From: Paenibacillus catalpae
GTDB taxonomy: Bacteria > Bacillota > Bacilli > Paenibacillales > Paenibacillaceae
Reading direction: 5' to 3'
NCBI RefSeq assembly: GCF_900112695.1
Contig: NZ_FOMT01000001.1
Coordinates: 1,674,001-1,738,000 of the forward strand
DNA length: 64,000 nucleotides
Position numbers and translations under genes: made by a program. Shown one piece after another: positions 8,093-18,923 of this stretch. The notes under the pieces are model-generated. The model saw nothing but the letters and a program-made list of their open reading frames with translations. It was not told the DNA's origin and made no database searches. Each line of letters starts with the position of its first letter. Position 1 is the first letter of the stretch.

Positions 8093-10339
8093 TTAACGTC
8101 TAACGCGGAGCTTTTGAAGTCTTAAAGCATTTAGAACGACGGAGACCGAGCTTAATGCCATCGCTGCTCCCGCAACCCAAGGCGCAAGCAGGCCAATCGC
8201 CGCAATAGGAATGCCAAGCGTGTTGTAGCCAAGTGCCTAGAACAGATTTTGCTTGATATTGCGCATCGTCATCCGACTGATATAGATCGCATCCGGAATG
8301 CTTTCCAGATCACCGCGCATTAAAGTTACATCAGCCGCTTCCATGGCAACGTCCGTTCCCGTGCCAATCGCCATGCCGATATTGGCGGTTGCAAGTGCCG
8401 GAGCGTCATTGATGCCGTCCCCTACCATAGCGACGATATGGCCTTGCTGCTGCAGCTTTTTCACTTCCGCGGCCTTGCCTTCCGGCAATACCTCTGCCAG
8501 CACGTGTTCAATACCGGCTTGCCTTGCAATCGCGAGTGCGGTTCGTTCATTGTCCCCGGTTACCATTATGACCTTGATCCCAAGCTCTTTGAGACGCAGG
8601 ACTGCCGATAAAGAGCTGTCTTTTATCGTGTCTGCAGCGGCAAGAATCCCTGCGTATTGACCATTGATGGCAACCAGCATCGCTGTTTTTCCCGCCTCTT
8701 CAAGAGCAGCCATCAATGGATATACTTCTTCCGCATAAATTCCGTTTTCCTCCATCAGCCTGCGGGTACCGATTCGTACAGATTTCCCTTCCACTACAGC
8801 CTGGATCCCAAAGCCTGGCAAGGCTTCAAACGATTCCGCAGCCGCAAAAGAGATACCCCTCTCCCGTATGCCATCGGCTATCGCAACAGCCAAAGGATGC
8901 TCTGACAGCTGCTCCGCACTGCCGACAAGCCTCAGGAACTCTTCCTCAGCCATGCCTTTCGCAACAACCAGATCCGTGAGCGATGGCTTGCCGTTCGTAA
9001 CCGTCCCTGTTTTATCTACCATTACAACATTAACCTTATGTGTCTGTTCCAGATGTTCTCCGCCCTTGAACAGAATGCCCAGCTCAGCTGCGCGGCCGGA
9101 GCCCGCCATAATGGAGGTTGGTGTTGCCAGACCAAGCGCACAAGGGCAGGCGATAACCAGAATTGCAATAGCCGTCTCCAAGGCAGCCGTTATGTCACCA
9201 GGCTTAATAAAGATTAGCCAGACCAGAAAAGCAATAATCGCAATCCCCGTCACAATTGGAACAAAGATACCCGAGATGACATCTGCAACCCGCTGAATTT
9301 GCGCTTTGGAACCTTGAGCTTCTTCCACTACACGGATAATTTGAGCAAGAGCCGTTTCCGCTCCAACCTTCGTCGCCTGTACCTTCAGCATACCGTTGCC
9401 GTTGATCGTAGCTCCGATTACCGAATCACCGCGATTTTTTTCAACCGGAAGGCTCTCACCCGTCAGCATCGCTTCATCAACGGCCGAAGCGCCTTCAATC
9501 ACGATGCCGTCAACAGGAATCTTCTCCCCTGGGCGGATAACAACAAGATCCCCTTTGATCACTTGCTCAAACGGTACGATCATTTCCTGTCCGTCTCGAA
9601 CAACTGTCGCTGTTTTTGCTCTTAATCCCATTAGCGACTTGATCGCTTCCGAGGTACGGCCCTTCGCCAGTGTCTCGAACAGCTTCCCAAGCAAGACAAG
9701 TGTGATAAGAATGCTGCTTGTCTCAAAATACAACTCTGGTCCATGATGAACCGACGATCCGTCCGCTGCCCATTTGCCGGTTGCATACAGACTGTAGAAA
9801 TAAGCGGCAGAGGTACCTAACGCGATGAGCACATCCATATTGGCGCCGCCGTTCCGCAATGCCTTATAGGCACTGACATAAAAAGAACGTCCGATATAAA
9901 ACTGAACCGGTGTTGCCAGAATCAGCTGGAACCACGGGTTCATGAACAGCTCCGGCACATACAGCCAGGAGGTAAAAGAAAAATGGCCGACCATACTCCA
10001 GATGAGCGGAAGAGATAATAAGGCCGACAGAATCAGCTTTCTGATCTGCCCCCGTCTTTCGGGGTGATCCGCTGCGTCTGTTCTTTCCACGCGCTCCGCA
10101 GCGGCGTATCCAAGCTGCTCCACTTTGCGCTGCATGGCTTCGACGGTCACTTCATTTCCCGCATACTCCACACGGGCGGTTTCCATCGCGAAATTGACCG
10201 TAGCCGAGGCAACGCCAGGCAGCCTGTTTAACCCTTTCTCAATACGGTTAGCACATGCCGCACAAGTCATTCCGGTTATATCGAAGGTTGCCTGGTTATG
10301 TTCACTTGACTGCTTTGGAGGCATACGATTCACATCCAT
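8093..10339 (-). pseudogene. copA: Copper-exporting P1B-type ATPase, interrupted by an amber codon
   Basis: The open frame of 700 codons has one N-terminal heavy-metal domain (GMTCAAC, Cys26/Cys29), actuator TGES (293-296), the membrane CPC motif (398-400), the DKTGT phosphorylation site (Asp442), SEHP (479-482) and GDGIND (640-645). After NIKQNLF a TAG at 8237-8239 replaces the Trp codon TGG usual in this family. The same frame then reads [15 protein letters not shown] and MALSSVSVV for 47 more codons to TAA at 8093. The lost part is the last two membrane helices, including the Tyr-Asn and Met-Ser-Ser copper-site residues. The product is almost certainly non-functional unless read through. 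A single-base sequencing error would also explain this. Confidence 0.88.
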
Positions 10340-10363
10340 TTCTTATTTGATTCCGATGGCTTC

Positions 10364-10418
10364 AGTATACCCCCCACCCGTATATATGTCAATCATTAAA
10401 AATACCTATATGGGGTAT
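10364..10418 (-). promoter_or_regulatory. copA promoter with CsoR-like operators
   Basis: On the minus strand TTGACA (10387-10392), a 17-bp spacer and TATACT (10364-10369) make a near-consensus sigma-A promoter 25 bases before the start codon. The spacer and -10 form a GC-rich TATAC...GGGGGTATA element, and a second one, ATACCTATATGGGGTAT, lies at 10402-10418 just upstream of -35. Both resemble CsoR copper-repressor boxes. No csoR or copZ gene lies next to it in this window, so the regulator would act in trans. Confidence 0.65.
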
Positions 10419-10440
10419 ACCGAAATCTCTCCCTATATAT

Positions 10441-10474
10441 AAAAAACCTGCCTGACAACTAGCTGTCAGGCAGG
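10441..10474 (-). terminator. Intrinsic terminator of the ABC-F gene
   Basis: CCTGCCTGACA and TGTCAGGCAGG are perfect 11-base arms around a 6-base loop, followed on the minus strand by TTTTTT. Confidence 0.92.
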
Positions 10475-10502
10475 TGCAGTTCATATATTATGCGTCAGCG
10501 GA

Positions 10503-12059
10503 TTAGAATACTTTCGTGGTCCACGATTCGCAATTCCACGTATCGGTTACAACCTGTTTGTAGAATTCAGGTTCATGGGAGATCAGCAGAATGCTGCCTT
10601 TGTAAGCTTTCAGCGCGCGTGCCAGCTCTTCCTTCGCATCAACGTCCAAGTGGTTCGTCGGCTCGTCAAGTACAAGCAGGTTTGTCTCGCGGTTGATCAG
10701 TTTGCACAGGCGAACCTTTGCTTTCTCACCGCCGCTCAGTACAGCGATTTTACTCTCGATATGCTTGGTTGTCAGGCCGCATTTCGCAAGTGCAGCACGT
10801 ACTTCGAACTGCGAATAGGACGGGAACTCATTCCAGATCTCGTCAATGCATGTGTTGTTGTTGGACTCTTTCATCTCTTGCTGGAAATAACCGATGCTGA
10901 GGATATCGCCCAGCTGGACGGAGCCTTCAAGCGCCGGAATTTCGCCAAGGATGCTGCGGAGAAGGGTTGTTTTGCCAATACCGTTAGCGCCAACAAGGGC
11001 AATCTTCTGACCGCGCTCCATCCGGAGATTCAGCGGTCTCGAAAGCGGCGAGTCATAACCGATAACCAGATCCTTCGTCTCGAAGATCAGCTTGCTGGAA
11101 GCTCTTGCGTCCATGAAGTTGAACTGCGGCTTCGGCTTCTCCTTCGCCAGCTCAATGACTTCCATCTTATCAAGCTTCTTTTGTCTCGACATCGCCATGT
11201 TGCGTGTCGCAACGCTTGCCTTGTTACGTTGAACGAAATCTTTCAGTTCAGCAATCTCCTGCTGCTGGCGTTTGAACGCCGATTCAAGCTGCTGCTTCTT
11301 CATTTCGTGAACTTCCAGGAAATGATCGTAATCGCCTACGTAACGGGTCAGCTCCTGATTTTCCATATGGTAAATCAGGTTAATTACGCTGTTCAGGAAC
11401 GGAATATCATGGGAGATCAGTATGAAGGCATTCTCATACTCCTGCAGATAACGCTTCAGCCATTCGATATGCTGCTCGTCCAAATAGTTGGTAGGCTCAT
11501 CGAGGAGCAGAATGTCAGGCTTCTCGAGCAGCAGCTTGGCAAGCAATACCTTCGTGCGCTGTCCGCCGCTCAGATCATTCACGTCCTTGTCCAGACCGAT
11601 GTCCGTCAGACCTAGGCCGCGGGCGGTTTCGTCAATTTTCGCGTCGATCATGTAGAAATCCTGATTGGTCAGCGTATCCTGAATCGTGCCAACATCCTCA
11701 AGCAGCTTCTCGAGCTCTTCTGGCGATACGTCGCCCATACGGCCGTACATATCGTTCATCTCTTGTTCCATGTCAAACAAATATTGGAAAGCGCCTTTAA
11801 GAATATCGCGCATGGTAAGTCCTTTGCTCAGTACCGCGTGCTGGTCGAGGTAACCAACGCGCATCCGTTTGGACCATTCCACCTTACCGTCATCCGGCTG
11901 AAGCTTGCCCGTAATAATGTTCATGAACGTGGATTTGCCTTCGCCATTCGCGCCGATCAGGCCGATATGCTCCCCTTTGAGCAGGCGGAACGATACATCG
12001 TTAAAAATCGCGCGGTCGCCAAATCCATGGCTTAATCTTTCTACGTTTAATATACTCAT
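10503..12059 (-). CDS. ABC-F family ATPase (YfmM/YkpA-like)
   Basis: 518 residues with two ATPase domains and no membrane segment. Walker A motifs are GANGEGKST (36-44) and GANGIGKTT; signatures are LSGGQRTK and LSGGEKAK; Walker B regions are LLLDEPTNYLD and LVLDEPTNHLD. Between the domains is a charged linker (MKKQQLESAFKRQQQEIAEL). ABC-F proteins act on ribosomes as translation factors or antibiotic-resistance proteins; this one resembles the housekeeping type rather than Vga or Lsa resistance proteins. The ATG at 12059 has AAAGG upstream. It is monocistronic with a strong terminator. Confidence 0.92.
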   Translation of the reverse strand: MSILNVERLSHGFGDRAIFNDVSFRLLKGEHIGLIGANGEGKSTFMNIITGKLQPDDGKVEWSKRMRVGYLDQHAVLSKGLTMRDILKGAFQYLFDMEQEMNDMYGRMGDVSPEELEKLLEDVGTIQDTLTNQDFYMIDAKIDETARGLGLTDIGLDKDVNDLSGGQRTKVLLAKLLLEKPDILLLDEPTNYLDEQHIEWLKRYLQEYENAFILISHDIPFLNSVINLIYHMENQELTRYVGDYDHFLEVHEMKKQQLESAFKRQQQEIAELKDFVQRNKASVATRNMAMSRQKKLDKMEVIELAKEKPKPQFNFMDARASSKLIFETKDLVIGYDSPLSRPLNLRMERGQKIALVGANGIGKTTLLRSILGEIPALEGSVQLGDILSIGYFQQEMKESNNNTCIDEIWNEFPSYSQFEVRAALAKCGLTTKHIESKIAVLSGGEKAKVRLCKLINRETNLLVLDEPTNHLDVDAKEELARALKAYKGSILLISHEPEFYKQVVTDTWNCESWTTKVF

Positions 12060-12149
12060 GAATGCACCTTTTCTCTTTAATCTTTTTTCCTCGTTATATT
12101 ATAAGCGTTAGAGGGTCCATAACTCAATGAAGGAAGTCAAGAAAAAATG

Positions 12150-12180
12150 AAAAAAGACGGCCTTTGGCAGGCCGCCTTTT
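12150..12180 (-). terminator. Intrinsic terminator of the mmg/methylcitrate operon
   Basis: GGCGGCC and GGCCGTC arms on the minus strand with loop TGCCAAA, followed by TTTTTTCATTTTTTC, directly after the last gene of the operon. Confidence 0.88.
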
Positions 12181-13622
12181 CAGATTACGAATAAATCAAC
12201 AAATTGATCTACCGCTGTACGTTCTAATGCCTCCTGATCCTGGCACAAACCGGCGATCCTCTCCGCCTGCTTCGCGGGGAACCGGGTCCGCAGATTGTCT
12301 GTAAATTTCTGCTCCAGCAGCGGAACGCCTTCCTCTCTCCTACTCCGGTGGCCGACCGGATATTCCACTTCTATTTTGTCCGTTGCGGAACCGTCCGTGA
12401 AAAACACTTGAACCGCGTTGGCGATTGATCGTTTGTCCGCAGCCAGATACTCCGCCGAATAGCGCGGATCTTCGACCGTACGCATGTTGTCCCGCAGCTT
12501 ATCAATCCGGGGATCAGATGCCGCTGTATCCTCATAATGATCCGCCGTCAGTCCGCCATGAAGAAGGCCTATTGCAACCATGTACTGCAGACAATGATCA
12601 CGGTCAGCCGGGTTATGCAGCGGCCCGCGCTTATCAATGATGCGAATAGCCGATTCATGAGTAGTGAGCTCAATTGCAGCAATGTCATCCAGCCGGTCTT
12701 TCACAAGCGGATGGAGCCGAATGGCTGCCTCCACCGCGGTCTGCCCGTGGAATTCCGCGGGATAGGAAATCTTGAACAGGATATGCTCCATCACATAGGA
12801 TTCAAACGGACGTGCCTGCACGAGCGTCTTCCCTTTAAACAGCACATCCTGAAACCCCCATCCAGGAGCTGACAGGACGGAAGGATACCCCATTTCACCG
12901 CGGAGCGCCATCAAGGAAAGCCATACCGCCCGGCTTGTCGCATCCCCGGCTGCCCATGATTTCCTGGATCCCGTGTTTGGCGCATGGCGGTACGTCCGGA
13001 GAGCATGACCGTCCAGCCAAGCATGGGATACGGCATTGATGATTTCATCCTTGCTGCCTCCAAGCAGCCGGGCGACAACGGCAGTTGAAGCGATCTTGAC
13101 GAGCAGCACATGATCCAGTCCCACCCGGTTGAAGCTGTTCTCAAGCGCGAGAATACCCTGGATTTCATGTGCTTTAATCATCGCCGTCAGCACATCGCGC
13201 ATCGTTAACGGGGCGCTGCCTTCTGTCCTGATCTTACGGCTGATATAATCCGATACCGCGAGAATGCCGCCGAGATTATCGGATGGATGGCCCCATTCGG
13301 CGGCCAGCCATGTATCATTGTAGTCGAGCCAGCGGATCAGACACCCGATCTGGAAGGCTGCCGTGACCGGATCCGTCTGGATTGAGGTGCCCGGCACCCG
13401 CGAGCCGTTGGGAACAACGCTACCCGGCACAACAGGACTGATCAGCTTGGTGCATTCCGGATACCGAAGGGCCAGCAGACCGCAGCCAAGCGTATCCATC
13501 AGACATAGCCTGGCTGTATGGTAAGCTTCCGTGCTCGTCAGTTCCTTATGAAGAACATACTCCGCGATATCGACCAGCAGCGGATCGGGATCGGGCCGGT
13601 TATGATGAACCGTTACAGACAT
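12180..13622 (-). CDS. prpD: 2-methylcitrate dehydratase (MmgE/PrpD family)
   Basis: 480 residues, full length for MmgE/PrpD. Family stretches include [45 protein letters not shown] and [19 protein letters not shown]. The enzyme dehydrates 2-methylcitrate to 2-methyl-cis-aconitate in the methylcitrate cycle that oxidises propionyl-CoA. It is the last gene of the seven-gene operon, and B. subtilis MmgE is the closest known counterpart. ATG 13622 has GGGAGG upstream, slightly far away. Confidence 0.93.
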   Translation of the reverse strand: MSVTVHHNRPDPDPLLVDIAEYVLHKELTSTEAYHTARLCLMDTLGCGLLALRYPECTKLISPVVPGSVVPNGSRVPGTSIQTDPVTAAFQIGCLIRWLDYNDTWLAAEWGHPSDNLGGILAVSDYISRKIRTEGSAPLTMRDVLTAMIKAHEIQGILALENSFNRVGLDHVLLVKIASTAVVARLLGGSKDEIINAVSHAWLDGHALRTYRHAPNTGSRKSWAAGDATSRAVWLSLMALRGEMGYPSVLSAPGWGFQDVLFKGKTLVQARPFESYVMEHILFKISYPAEFHGQTAVEAAIRLHPLVKDRLDDIAAIELTTHESAIRIIDKRGPLHNPADRDHCLQYMVAIGLLHGGLTADHYEDTAASDPRIDKLRDNMRTVEDPRYSAEYLAADKRSIANAVQVFFTDGSATDKIEVEYPVGHRSRREEGVPLLEQKFTDNLRTRFPAKQAERIAGLCQDQEALERTAVDQFVDLFVI

Positions 13623-13658
13623 AATCGCTATACGCCTCCCTTACGGGTCTAGTTTCCT

Positions 13659-14777
13659 CTATCGCTGCGCGAGCGGCAGCCATTCTTGCGGATCCGGCCC
13701 GATGTAATCCGCGCTTGGGCGGATAATCCGATTTCTTGAGCGCTGCTCCAGGATGTGCGCCGACCATCCGGACAGACGGGAGAGAACAAAGACAGGCGTA
13801 AACAGCGAGGTTGGAATACCCATGTGGTGATAAGCCGATGCGCTGTAGAAATCAAGGTTCGGGAACAGCTTTTTCTCCCGGCGCATCACGTGCTCGATCC
13901 TCTCGGAGATATCGTACAGCCTCCGGTCACCGGCTTGCTCCGACAGGGCAAGGGACCATTGCTTAATCACGTCCGACCGGGGATCAGAGACCGAATACAC
14001 GCGGTGGCCAAATCCCATGATCAGCTGCTTCTGCTGAAGAGCTTCCATGACACCTGCTTCTGCTTCATCCGGACTGGCATACCGCTCGATCAGCTCCATA
14101 GCCGCCTCGTTAGCGCCGCCGTGCAGCGGTCCCCGAAGCGTGCAAACTCCTGTTGTAACCGCCGAGTAATAATCCGACAACGTTGAAGCCGTAACTCTGG
14201 CAGCAAAGGTGGAGGCATTAAATTCATGCTCTGCATACAAAGTCAAGGACACATCAAGCGCTTTGGCATGCTGCTCGTCAGGCTCCTTCTGATGCAGCAG
14301 ACTCAGGAAATGTGCAGCAACTCCGCCACCGCCGCCATAGGTATCGATCCGTTTTCCGGTTTGCTGGTAATGATACCAATAAAGAAGGATCGAAGACGTG
14401 CTGCCGATCAACCGGATCGCGATGTCCAGGGCAAGGCGGTCCTCTTCTTCCGGCTCAAAACAAGCGAGAGCGGAATAGCCGGTTCGCAGCACATCCATCG
14501 GATGGGTGCTTCCCGGCAGCAATTCGAGAATGCTGGTTAAGGCAGGCGGCAGAGCGCGGCTGACAGCAAGCTGTCTCTGGAACTGGATTAGCTGCTCTGC
14601 CGTCGGGAGCCAGCCATACAAGAGTAGATAGGCCGTTTCCTCAAAGGAAGCGAACTGGGCCAGGTCATAGATGGAATAACCGCGGTAGGATAATCCCTTC
14701 CCTTCCTTGCCGACAGTTGAGATGCCCGTCTGGCCGGCGATCACATCTGCTAGACCACCTTGCTTTTGTCCCGGCAT
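13659..14777 (-). CDS. mmgD: 2-methylcitrate synthase/citrate synthase (MmgD/PrpC)
   Basis: 372 residues of the bacterial short citrate synthase family. Active-site segments are EHEFNAST, GPLHGGANE, GFGHRVY (His) and LDFYSASAYHHMGI (Asp). Context next to methylisocitrate lyase and PrpD points to condensation of propionyl-CoA with oxaloacetate, as for B. subtilis MmgD, which also accepts acetyl-CoA. Its ATG directly follows the stop of the preceding lyase gene, so translation is coupled. Confidence 0.92.
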   Translation of the reverse strand: MPGQKQGGLADVIAGQTGISTVGKEGKGLSYRGYSIYDLAQFASFEETAYLLLYGWLPTAEQLIQFQRQLAVSRALPPALTSILELLPGSTHPMDVLRTGYSALACFEPEEEDRLALDIAIRLIGSTSSILLYWYHYQQTGKRIDTYGGGGGVAAHFLSLLHQKEPDEQHAKALDVSLTLYAEHEFNASTFAARVTASTLSDYYSAVTTGVCTLRGPLHGGANEAAMELIERYASPDEAEAGVMEALQQKQLIMGFGHRVYSVSDPRSDVIKQWSLALSEQAGDRRLYDISERIEHVMRREKKLFPNLDFYSASAYHHMGIPTSLFTPVFVLSRLSGWSAHILEQRSRNRIIRPSADYIGPDPQEWLPLAQR

Positions 14778-15677
14778 TTATTGACCCTCCTTGTTATCCT
14801 TCTCGTTCATCCCGAAGAGCAAATCAAGCTTATGTTCATAATCATAGTAGTGAAGAAAATCGTACAGCTCGGCCCGGGTCTGCATTAGATTAATGACTTT
14901 CTGCTGCGAGCCTTCTTCACGGATAGTTCGATAGACGCTCAGCGCCGCCGCATTCATCGCCCGGAACGCCGACAGCGGATAAAGCGCAAGCCCAACGCCA
15001 GCCTCCCGAAGCTGTTGAGCGGTGAACAGAGGTGTTTTTCCGAATTCCGTGATGTTCGCCAGTATGGGGACCTGAACAGCTTCAGCAAACTGCTTATATT
15101 CGTTCAGATTGCCAACCGCTTCGGGAAAAAGCATATCTGCTCCCGCCTCCACATATTTGCGAGCGCGTTCAATCGCAGCCTCCAGCCCTTCCGATGCAAG
15201 AGCATCCGTTCGGGCCATAATAACAAAGCTGCTGTCTGTTCTGGCATCTACGGCAGCCTTGATCCGGTCTGCCATTTCATCCGTATGGACCATCGCCTTA
15301 TTCGGCCGGTGACCGCAGCGCTTCTCCGCCACCTGATCCTCGATATGGACCGCAGCTACGCCAGCTCTCTGCATCTCCTTGATTGTACGGGCAATTTGAA
15401 ACGCCCCGCCGAACCCCGTATCAATATCGACAAGAAGGGGGAGTTCCGTCACGCTCGTTATGCGGCGAATGTCTTCAAGAACGTCCTGAAGGGTCGTAAT
15501 TCCGAGATCAGGAAGACCAAAGGATGCATTGGCAACTCCCGCACCGGATAAATATAGGGCCCGAAAGCCCACCTGCTCTGCCATCATAGCCGCGTAGGCG
15601 TTAATAGCTCCTGCTACCTGCAAAGGCTGCTCCGTCTTTATCGCTTCCCGAAACTTAAGTCCGGGACTCATACTCAT
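14778..15677 (-). CDS. prpB: Methylisocitrate lyase (PrpB/YqiQ)
   Basis: 299 residues of the isocitrate lyase/PEP mutase superfamily. [21 protein letters not shown] binds the metal and substrate; the catalytic loop motif KRCGHR with the active-site Cys is present, and HIEDQ precedes it. The reaction splits 2-methylisocitrate into pyruvate and succinate, the last step of the methylcitrate cycle. In B. subtilis the counterpart yqiQ is last in the mmg operon; here it precedes the synthase and dehydratase, a simple order change. Confidence 0.93.
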   Translation of the reverse strand: MSMSPGLKFREAIKTEQPLQVAGAINAYAAMMAEQVGFRALYLSGAGVANASFGLPDLGITTLQDVLEDIRRITSVTELPLLVDIDTGFGGAFQIARTIKEMQRAGVAAVHIEDQVAEKRCGHRPNKAMVHTDEMADRIKAAVDARTDSSFVIMARTDALASEGLEAAIERARKYVEAGADMLFPEAVGNLNEYKQFAEAVQVPILANITEFGKTPLFTAQQLREAGVGLALYPLSAFRAMNAAALSVYRTIREEGSQQKVINLMQTRAELYDFLHYYDYEHKLDLLFGMNEKDNKEGQ

Positions 15678-15687
15678 AACGTCACCC

Positions 15688-16824
15688 TCATTTCATCAAT
15701 CTGCTGCTGATTACAATGCGGTGAATCTCATTGGTGCCTTCATAGATTTGAGTCACCTTGGCATCCCGGAACAGCCGCTCGGCTGATAAGTCCTTCGACA
15801 GCCCATCCCTCCCCAATAGCCGGACAACGGCTCCGGATACCGCTACCGCTGTATCGGAAGCGAACATTTTGGCCATGGAAGCTTCCTTCGTGCATGGCCT
15901 GCCCTCCTGCCGCAAGGAAGCTGCCCGATAGACGAGCAGCCTGGCCGCTTCCGTTCTTGCTTTCAGCTCTGCCAGCTCTGCGTGGCTTTGCGTGTATTGA
16001 GCATGCTTGCCCTTTGGCGGCTGCAGCCGCTCCTGCAGAACCTGAACCGCTGCTTCGGCAATTCCTAACGCTTGTGCCGCTATGCCGATTCGGCCGCCGT
16101 CCAGCGAGCCTTTGGCAATCGCAAAGCCTTCGCCTTCCCTTCCCAGCCGATACTCTGCCGGAATACGCATCTGTTCGAAATGAAGCTCGCATGTATTAGA
16201 GCCATGAAGGCCCATTTTCCGCTCCGGCTTCCCGATATGAAGTCCTTCAGTATCACCGGGCACAATAAACGCCGTGATGCCACCCGCCCGCTTTGTTCCG
16301 TCTGTTACTGCAAACAGCAGATATATCCCCGCTGCCCCGGCGTTTGTAATAAACAGCTTTGATCCGTTCAGTTCATAGTCATCACCCTTCCGTTCGGCTG
16401 ATGACCGTATAGCTGCAGCATCCGAACCGGCATGAGGCTCGGTTAAAGCAAAGGCGCCAATCGACTCGCCAATCGCAAGTCTCCGGACAAACTGATGACG
16501 CTGCTGATCTGTGCCATAATTCAGAATCGGAAGTGTGCAGACCGACGTATGCACCGATAAAATAACACCAACTGCCGCACTAATCCTCGAAACTTCATTG
16601 ATTGCGATAATATAAGAGATAAAGTCCGATCCTGCTCCTCCCCATTGTTTCGGAATAGGAATCCCGAGCCATTCCCGCTCTGCCATCTGCCGGATCAATC
16701 CGATGGGAAACCGCTCTTCCGATTCCATCACAGGAACCGCTGAAGCAATCTCTGCTCTTGAAAATTGACGTATAGCCTGCTGCAGCTCCCGCTGCTCCTT
16801 CGTAAACCGGAGTTCCATGGACAA
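15688..16824 (-). CDS. mmgC: Acyl-CoA dehydrogenase (MmgC)
   Basis: 378 residues with intact catalytic features: the flavin-binding LTEPHAGSD (about 127-135), [22 protein letters not shown], and the C-terminal [18 protein letters not shown] with the catalytic Glu of YEG. It oxidises short-chain acyl-CoA with FAD, the first step of beta-oxidation. It sits between mmgB and the lyase gene with short gaps. Contrast the second, degenerate family member at 18924-20024. Confidence 0.92.
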   Translation of the reverse strand: MSMELRFTKEQRELQQAIRQFSRAEIASAVPVMESEERFPIGLIRQMAEREWLGIPIPKQWGGAGSDFISYIIAINEVSRISAAVGVILSVHTSVCTLPILNYGTDQQRHQFVRRLAIGESIGAFALTEPHAGSDAAAIRSSAERKGDDYELNGSKLFITNAGAAGIYLLFAVTDGTKRAGGITAFIVPGDTEGLHIGKPERKMGLHGSNTCELHFEQMRIPAEYRLGREGEGFAIAKGSLDGGRIGIAAQALGIAEAAVQVLQERLQPPKGKHAQYTQSHAELAELKARTEAARLLVYRAASLRQEGRPCTKEASMAKMFASDTAVAVSGAVVRLLGRDGLSKDLSAERLFRDAKVTQIYEGTNEIHRIVISSRLMK

Positions 16825-16845
16825 TCGCTCCTTTCGGGTGCGATT

Positions 16846-17709
16846 CTAATCGTAGCTGTAAAAACCTCTCCCGGTTTTCTTGCCTAACCATCCGGCCGAG
16901 ACATAATTGCGAAGCAGCGGACAAGGCCGGTATTTCGAATCGCCAAACCCTTCGTGCAGCGTTTCCATAATGAAAAGACAGGTATCGAGTCCAATAAAAT
17001 CAGCCAGAGTCAGCGGACCCATCGGATGATTCATCCCGAGCTTCATGATCTGATCGATGGATTCCGGCTCCGCTACCCCTTCATAAACGGCGTAGATAGC
17101 CTCGTTAATCATCGGCATCAGAAGGCGGTTTGAGATAAACCCGGGATAATCCTCGACGCGGATCGCTGTCTTCCCGAGTGATTCTGCCAGAGCAACCGTT
17201 GTGGCGAGCGTTTCCTCTGAAGTGGACAATCCGCGGATCACTTCCACTAGCGGCATAATCGGAACCGGGTTCATAAAATGCATGCCGATTACCTGTGACG
17301 GACGTGTCGTCGCCCCCGCAATAGCAGTGATCGACAAGGATGAGGTATTTGTAGCAAGAATGGTCGAAAGAGGGCATATGCTGACTATTTCCCGGAAAAG
17401 TTTTTGCTTCAGCTCAAGCCGCTCCGGCACAGCTTCAATAACAAAATCTGAATTCCGGCAGACCTCAAGCGTGGTTACCGGCGAAAGCCTGTGCCACGCC
17501 GCTTCCCGCTCCTCCGTGGTTAATCGTCCTTTCTTCACCAAGCGGTCAAGTGAACTCGCAATGGCTGCCATTCCCCGCTCGGCGGCAGCATCGGTAATAT
17601 CATAAAGCGATGTATCATACCCGTGCTGTGCCAGTGTCTGGGCGATACCGCTTCCCATTTGTCCGGCTCCAAATACGGTTACCCGGCGGACATGCTGTAC
17701 CAGCTCCAT
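16846..17709 (-). CDS. mmgB: 3-hydroxybutyryl-CoA dehydrogenase (MmgB)
   Basis: 287 residues. The NAD-binding Rossmann motif FGAGQMGSGIAQ is at the N-terminus, followed by NTSSLSITAIA, HFMNPVPIMPLVEVI (catalytic His), and the helical C-terminal domain with GFISNRLLMPMINEA and GMNHPMGPLTLADFIGLD. It oxidises 3-hydroxybutyryl-CoA to acetoacetyl-CoA, feeding the thiolase encoded just upstream. Length and order match B. subtilis mmgB. Confidence 0.93.
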   Translation of the reverse strand: MELVQHVRRVTVFGAGQMGSGIAQTLAQHGYDTSLYDITDAAAERGMAAIASSLDRLVKKGRLTTEEREAAWHRLSPVTTLEVCRNSDFVIEAVPERLELKQKLFREIVSICPLSTILATNTSSLSITAIAGATTRPSQVIGMHFMNPVPIMPLVEVIRGLSTSEETLATTVALAESLGKTAIRVEDYPGFISNRLLMPMINEAIYAVYEGVAEPESIDQIMKLGMNHPMGPLTLADFIGLDTCLFIMETLHEGFGDSKYRPCPLLRNYVSAGWLGKKTGRGFYSYD

Positions 17710-17730
17710 AACTCTTCACCTCTGATTGAT

Positions 17731-18909
17731 TCATCCCTCGACCTTCAGCAGAATCGCATCGCCTTGCGCTCCGCCGCTGCAAATGCCTGCGATACCCAGT
17801 CCGCCTCCCCGCCGCTTCAGCTCATGAATCAGCGTTAAGACGATACGGGCGCCGCTCGCTCCAATCGGATGCCCAAGCGCGATTGCACCGCCGTTAACAT
17901 TGACCTTCTCCGGATCCCACCCAAGCATCTGACCGCTGATTAACACAACAGAAGCGAATGCTTCATTTACTTCAAACAAATCAATCTGCTCAAGAGGTAT
18001 TCCCGTCTTCTGCAAAAGCTTGCGGATCGCGAGTGCCGGAACAGTCGCCAGATAAGCTGCTTCAGCACCGGCAGAAGCATGACCAAGTATCGTCGCAAGC
18101 GGCTTAATCCCTTGACGCGCCGCTTCCTCGGCAGACATGACGGTAACGGCTGCCGCACCGTCATTGACACCGGGAGCATTGCCGGCTGTGATCGTCCCGC
18201 TCTGGTCAAAGGCCGGCTTCAGTTTGGCCAGCTTAGCGGCATCCGTGTCCGGGCGCGGACCTTCATCCATGGCGAGCTGCGTGCCGTCATCCAACGTAAC
18301 GGGGACTATCTCCTCAGCGAAGCGGCCAGACTGCTGAGCAGCTACCGCACGAACATGACTCCTTAGCGCCCATTCATCCTGCTCCTTGCGGCCGATGCCA
18401 AATTCATCAGCTACCCGGTTGCCGAGCGAACCCATGGGAACCTGATGGAAGGCGCATAACAAACCGTCATTACTCATCAAATCCACCATCGCCGCATTTC
18501 CCATTCTTGCTCCCCATCGGGCTGAAGGAACCGCGTATGGCGTCCGGCTCATGCTCTCCATACCGCCTGCCACCAGAATATGGGCATCACCCGAGCGGAT
18601 CATTTGATCTGCCATCGTTATCGCTCTTAGCCCGGACGCACAAACTTTGTTAATCGTCTCCGATGGTACATCCCAGCTCAAGCCGGCAAGTCTCGCAGCT
18701 TGCCGGGATGGAATTTGGCCGGTTCCTGCCTGAAGCACCATGCCCATAATGACACCTTCGACCTGGCTTGCAGGAACACCGGATCTCTGCAGCGCTTCTT
18801 GAATGACGGTTGCTCCAAGCTGAACGGCCGGTACGGATTTGAATTGTCCGCCAAACTTGCCAAACGCTGTTCTTGCACCGGCTACGATTACAGACTGACG
18901 TGTAGACAT
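17731..18909 (-). CDS. mmgA: Acetyl-CoA acetyltransferase/thiolase (MmgA)
   Basis: 392 residues, typical thiolase length. The nucleophile Cys90 is in [10 protein letters not shown]; the C-terminal catalytic segments are [15 protein letters not shown] and [11 protein letters not shown] (His and second Cys). It cleaves acetoacetyl-CoA to two acetyl-CoA, or runs in reverse. In B. subtilis mmgA is the first gene of a sigma-E and CcpA controlled mother-cell operon; here one additional acyl-CoA-dehydrogenase-like gene precedes it by 14 bases. Confidence 0.94.
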   Translation of the reverse strand: MSTRQSVIVAGARTAFGKFGGQFKSVPAVQLGATVIQEALQRSGVPASQVEGVIMGMVLQAGTGQIPSRQAARLAGLSWDVPSETINKVCASGLRAITMADQMIRSGDAHILVAGGMESMSRTPYAVPSARWGARMGNAAMVDLMSNDGLLCAFHQVPMGSLGNRVADEFGIGRKEQDEWALRSHVRAVAAQQSGRFAEEIVPVTLDDGTQLAMDEGPRPDTDAAKLAKLKPAFDQSGTITAGNAPGVNDGAAAVTVMSAEEAARQGIKPLATILGHASAGAEAAYLATVPALAIRKLLQKTGIPLEQIDLFEVNEAFASVVLISGQMLGWDPEKVNVNGGAIALGHPIGASGARIVLTLIHELKRRGGGLGIAGICSGGAQGDAILLKVEG

Positions 18910-18923
18910 GCCGTCAGTTCCTC

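Noticed and set aside
10575..11615. A 346-codon open frame antisense to the ABC-F gene
   Set aside because: It lies entirely inside a well-supported ABC-F gene on the other strand, has no family motifs, and reflects codon bias of the real gene.
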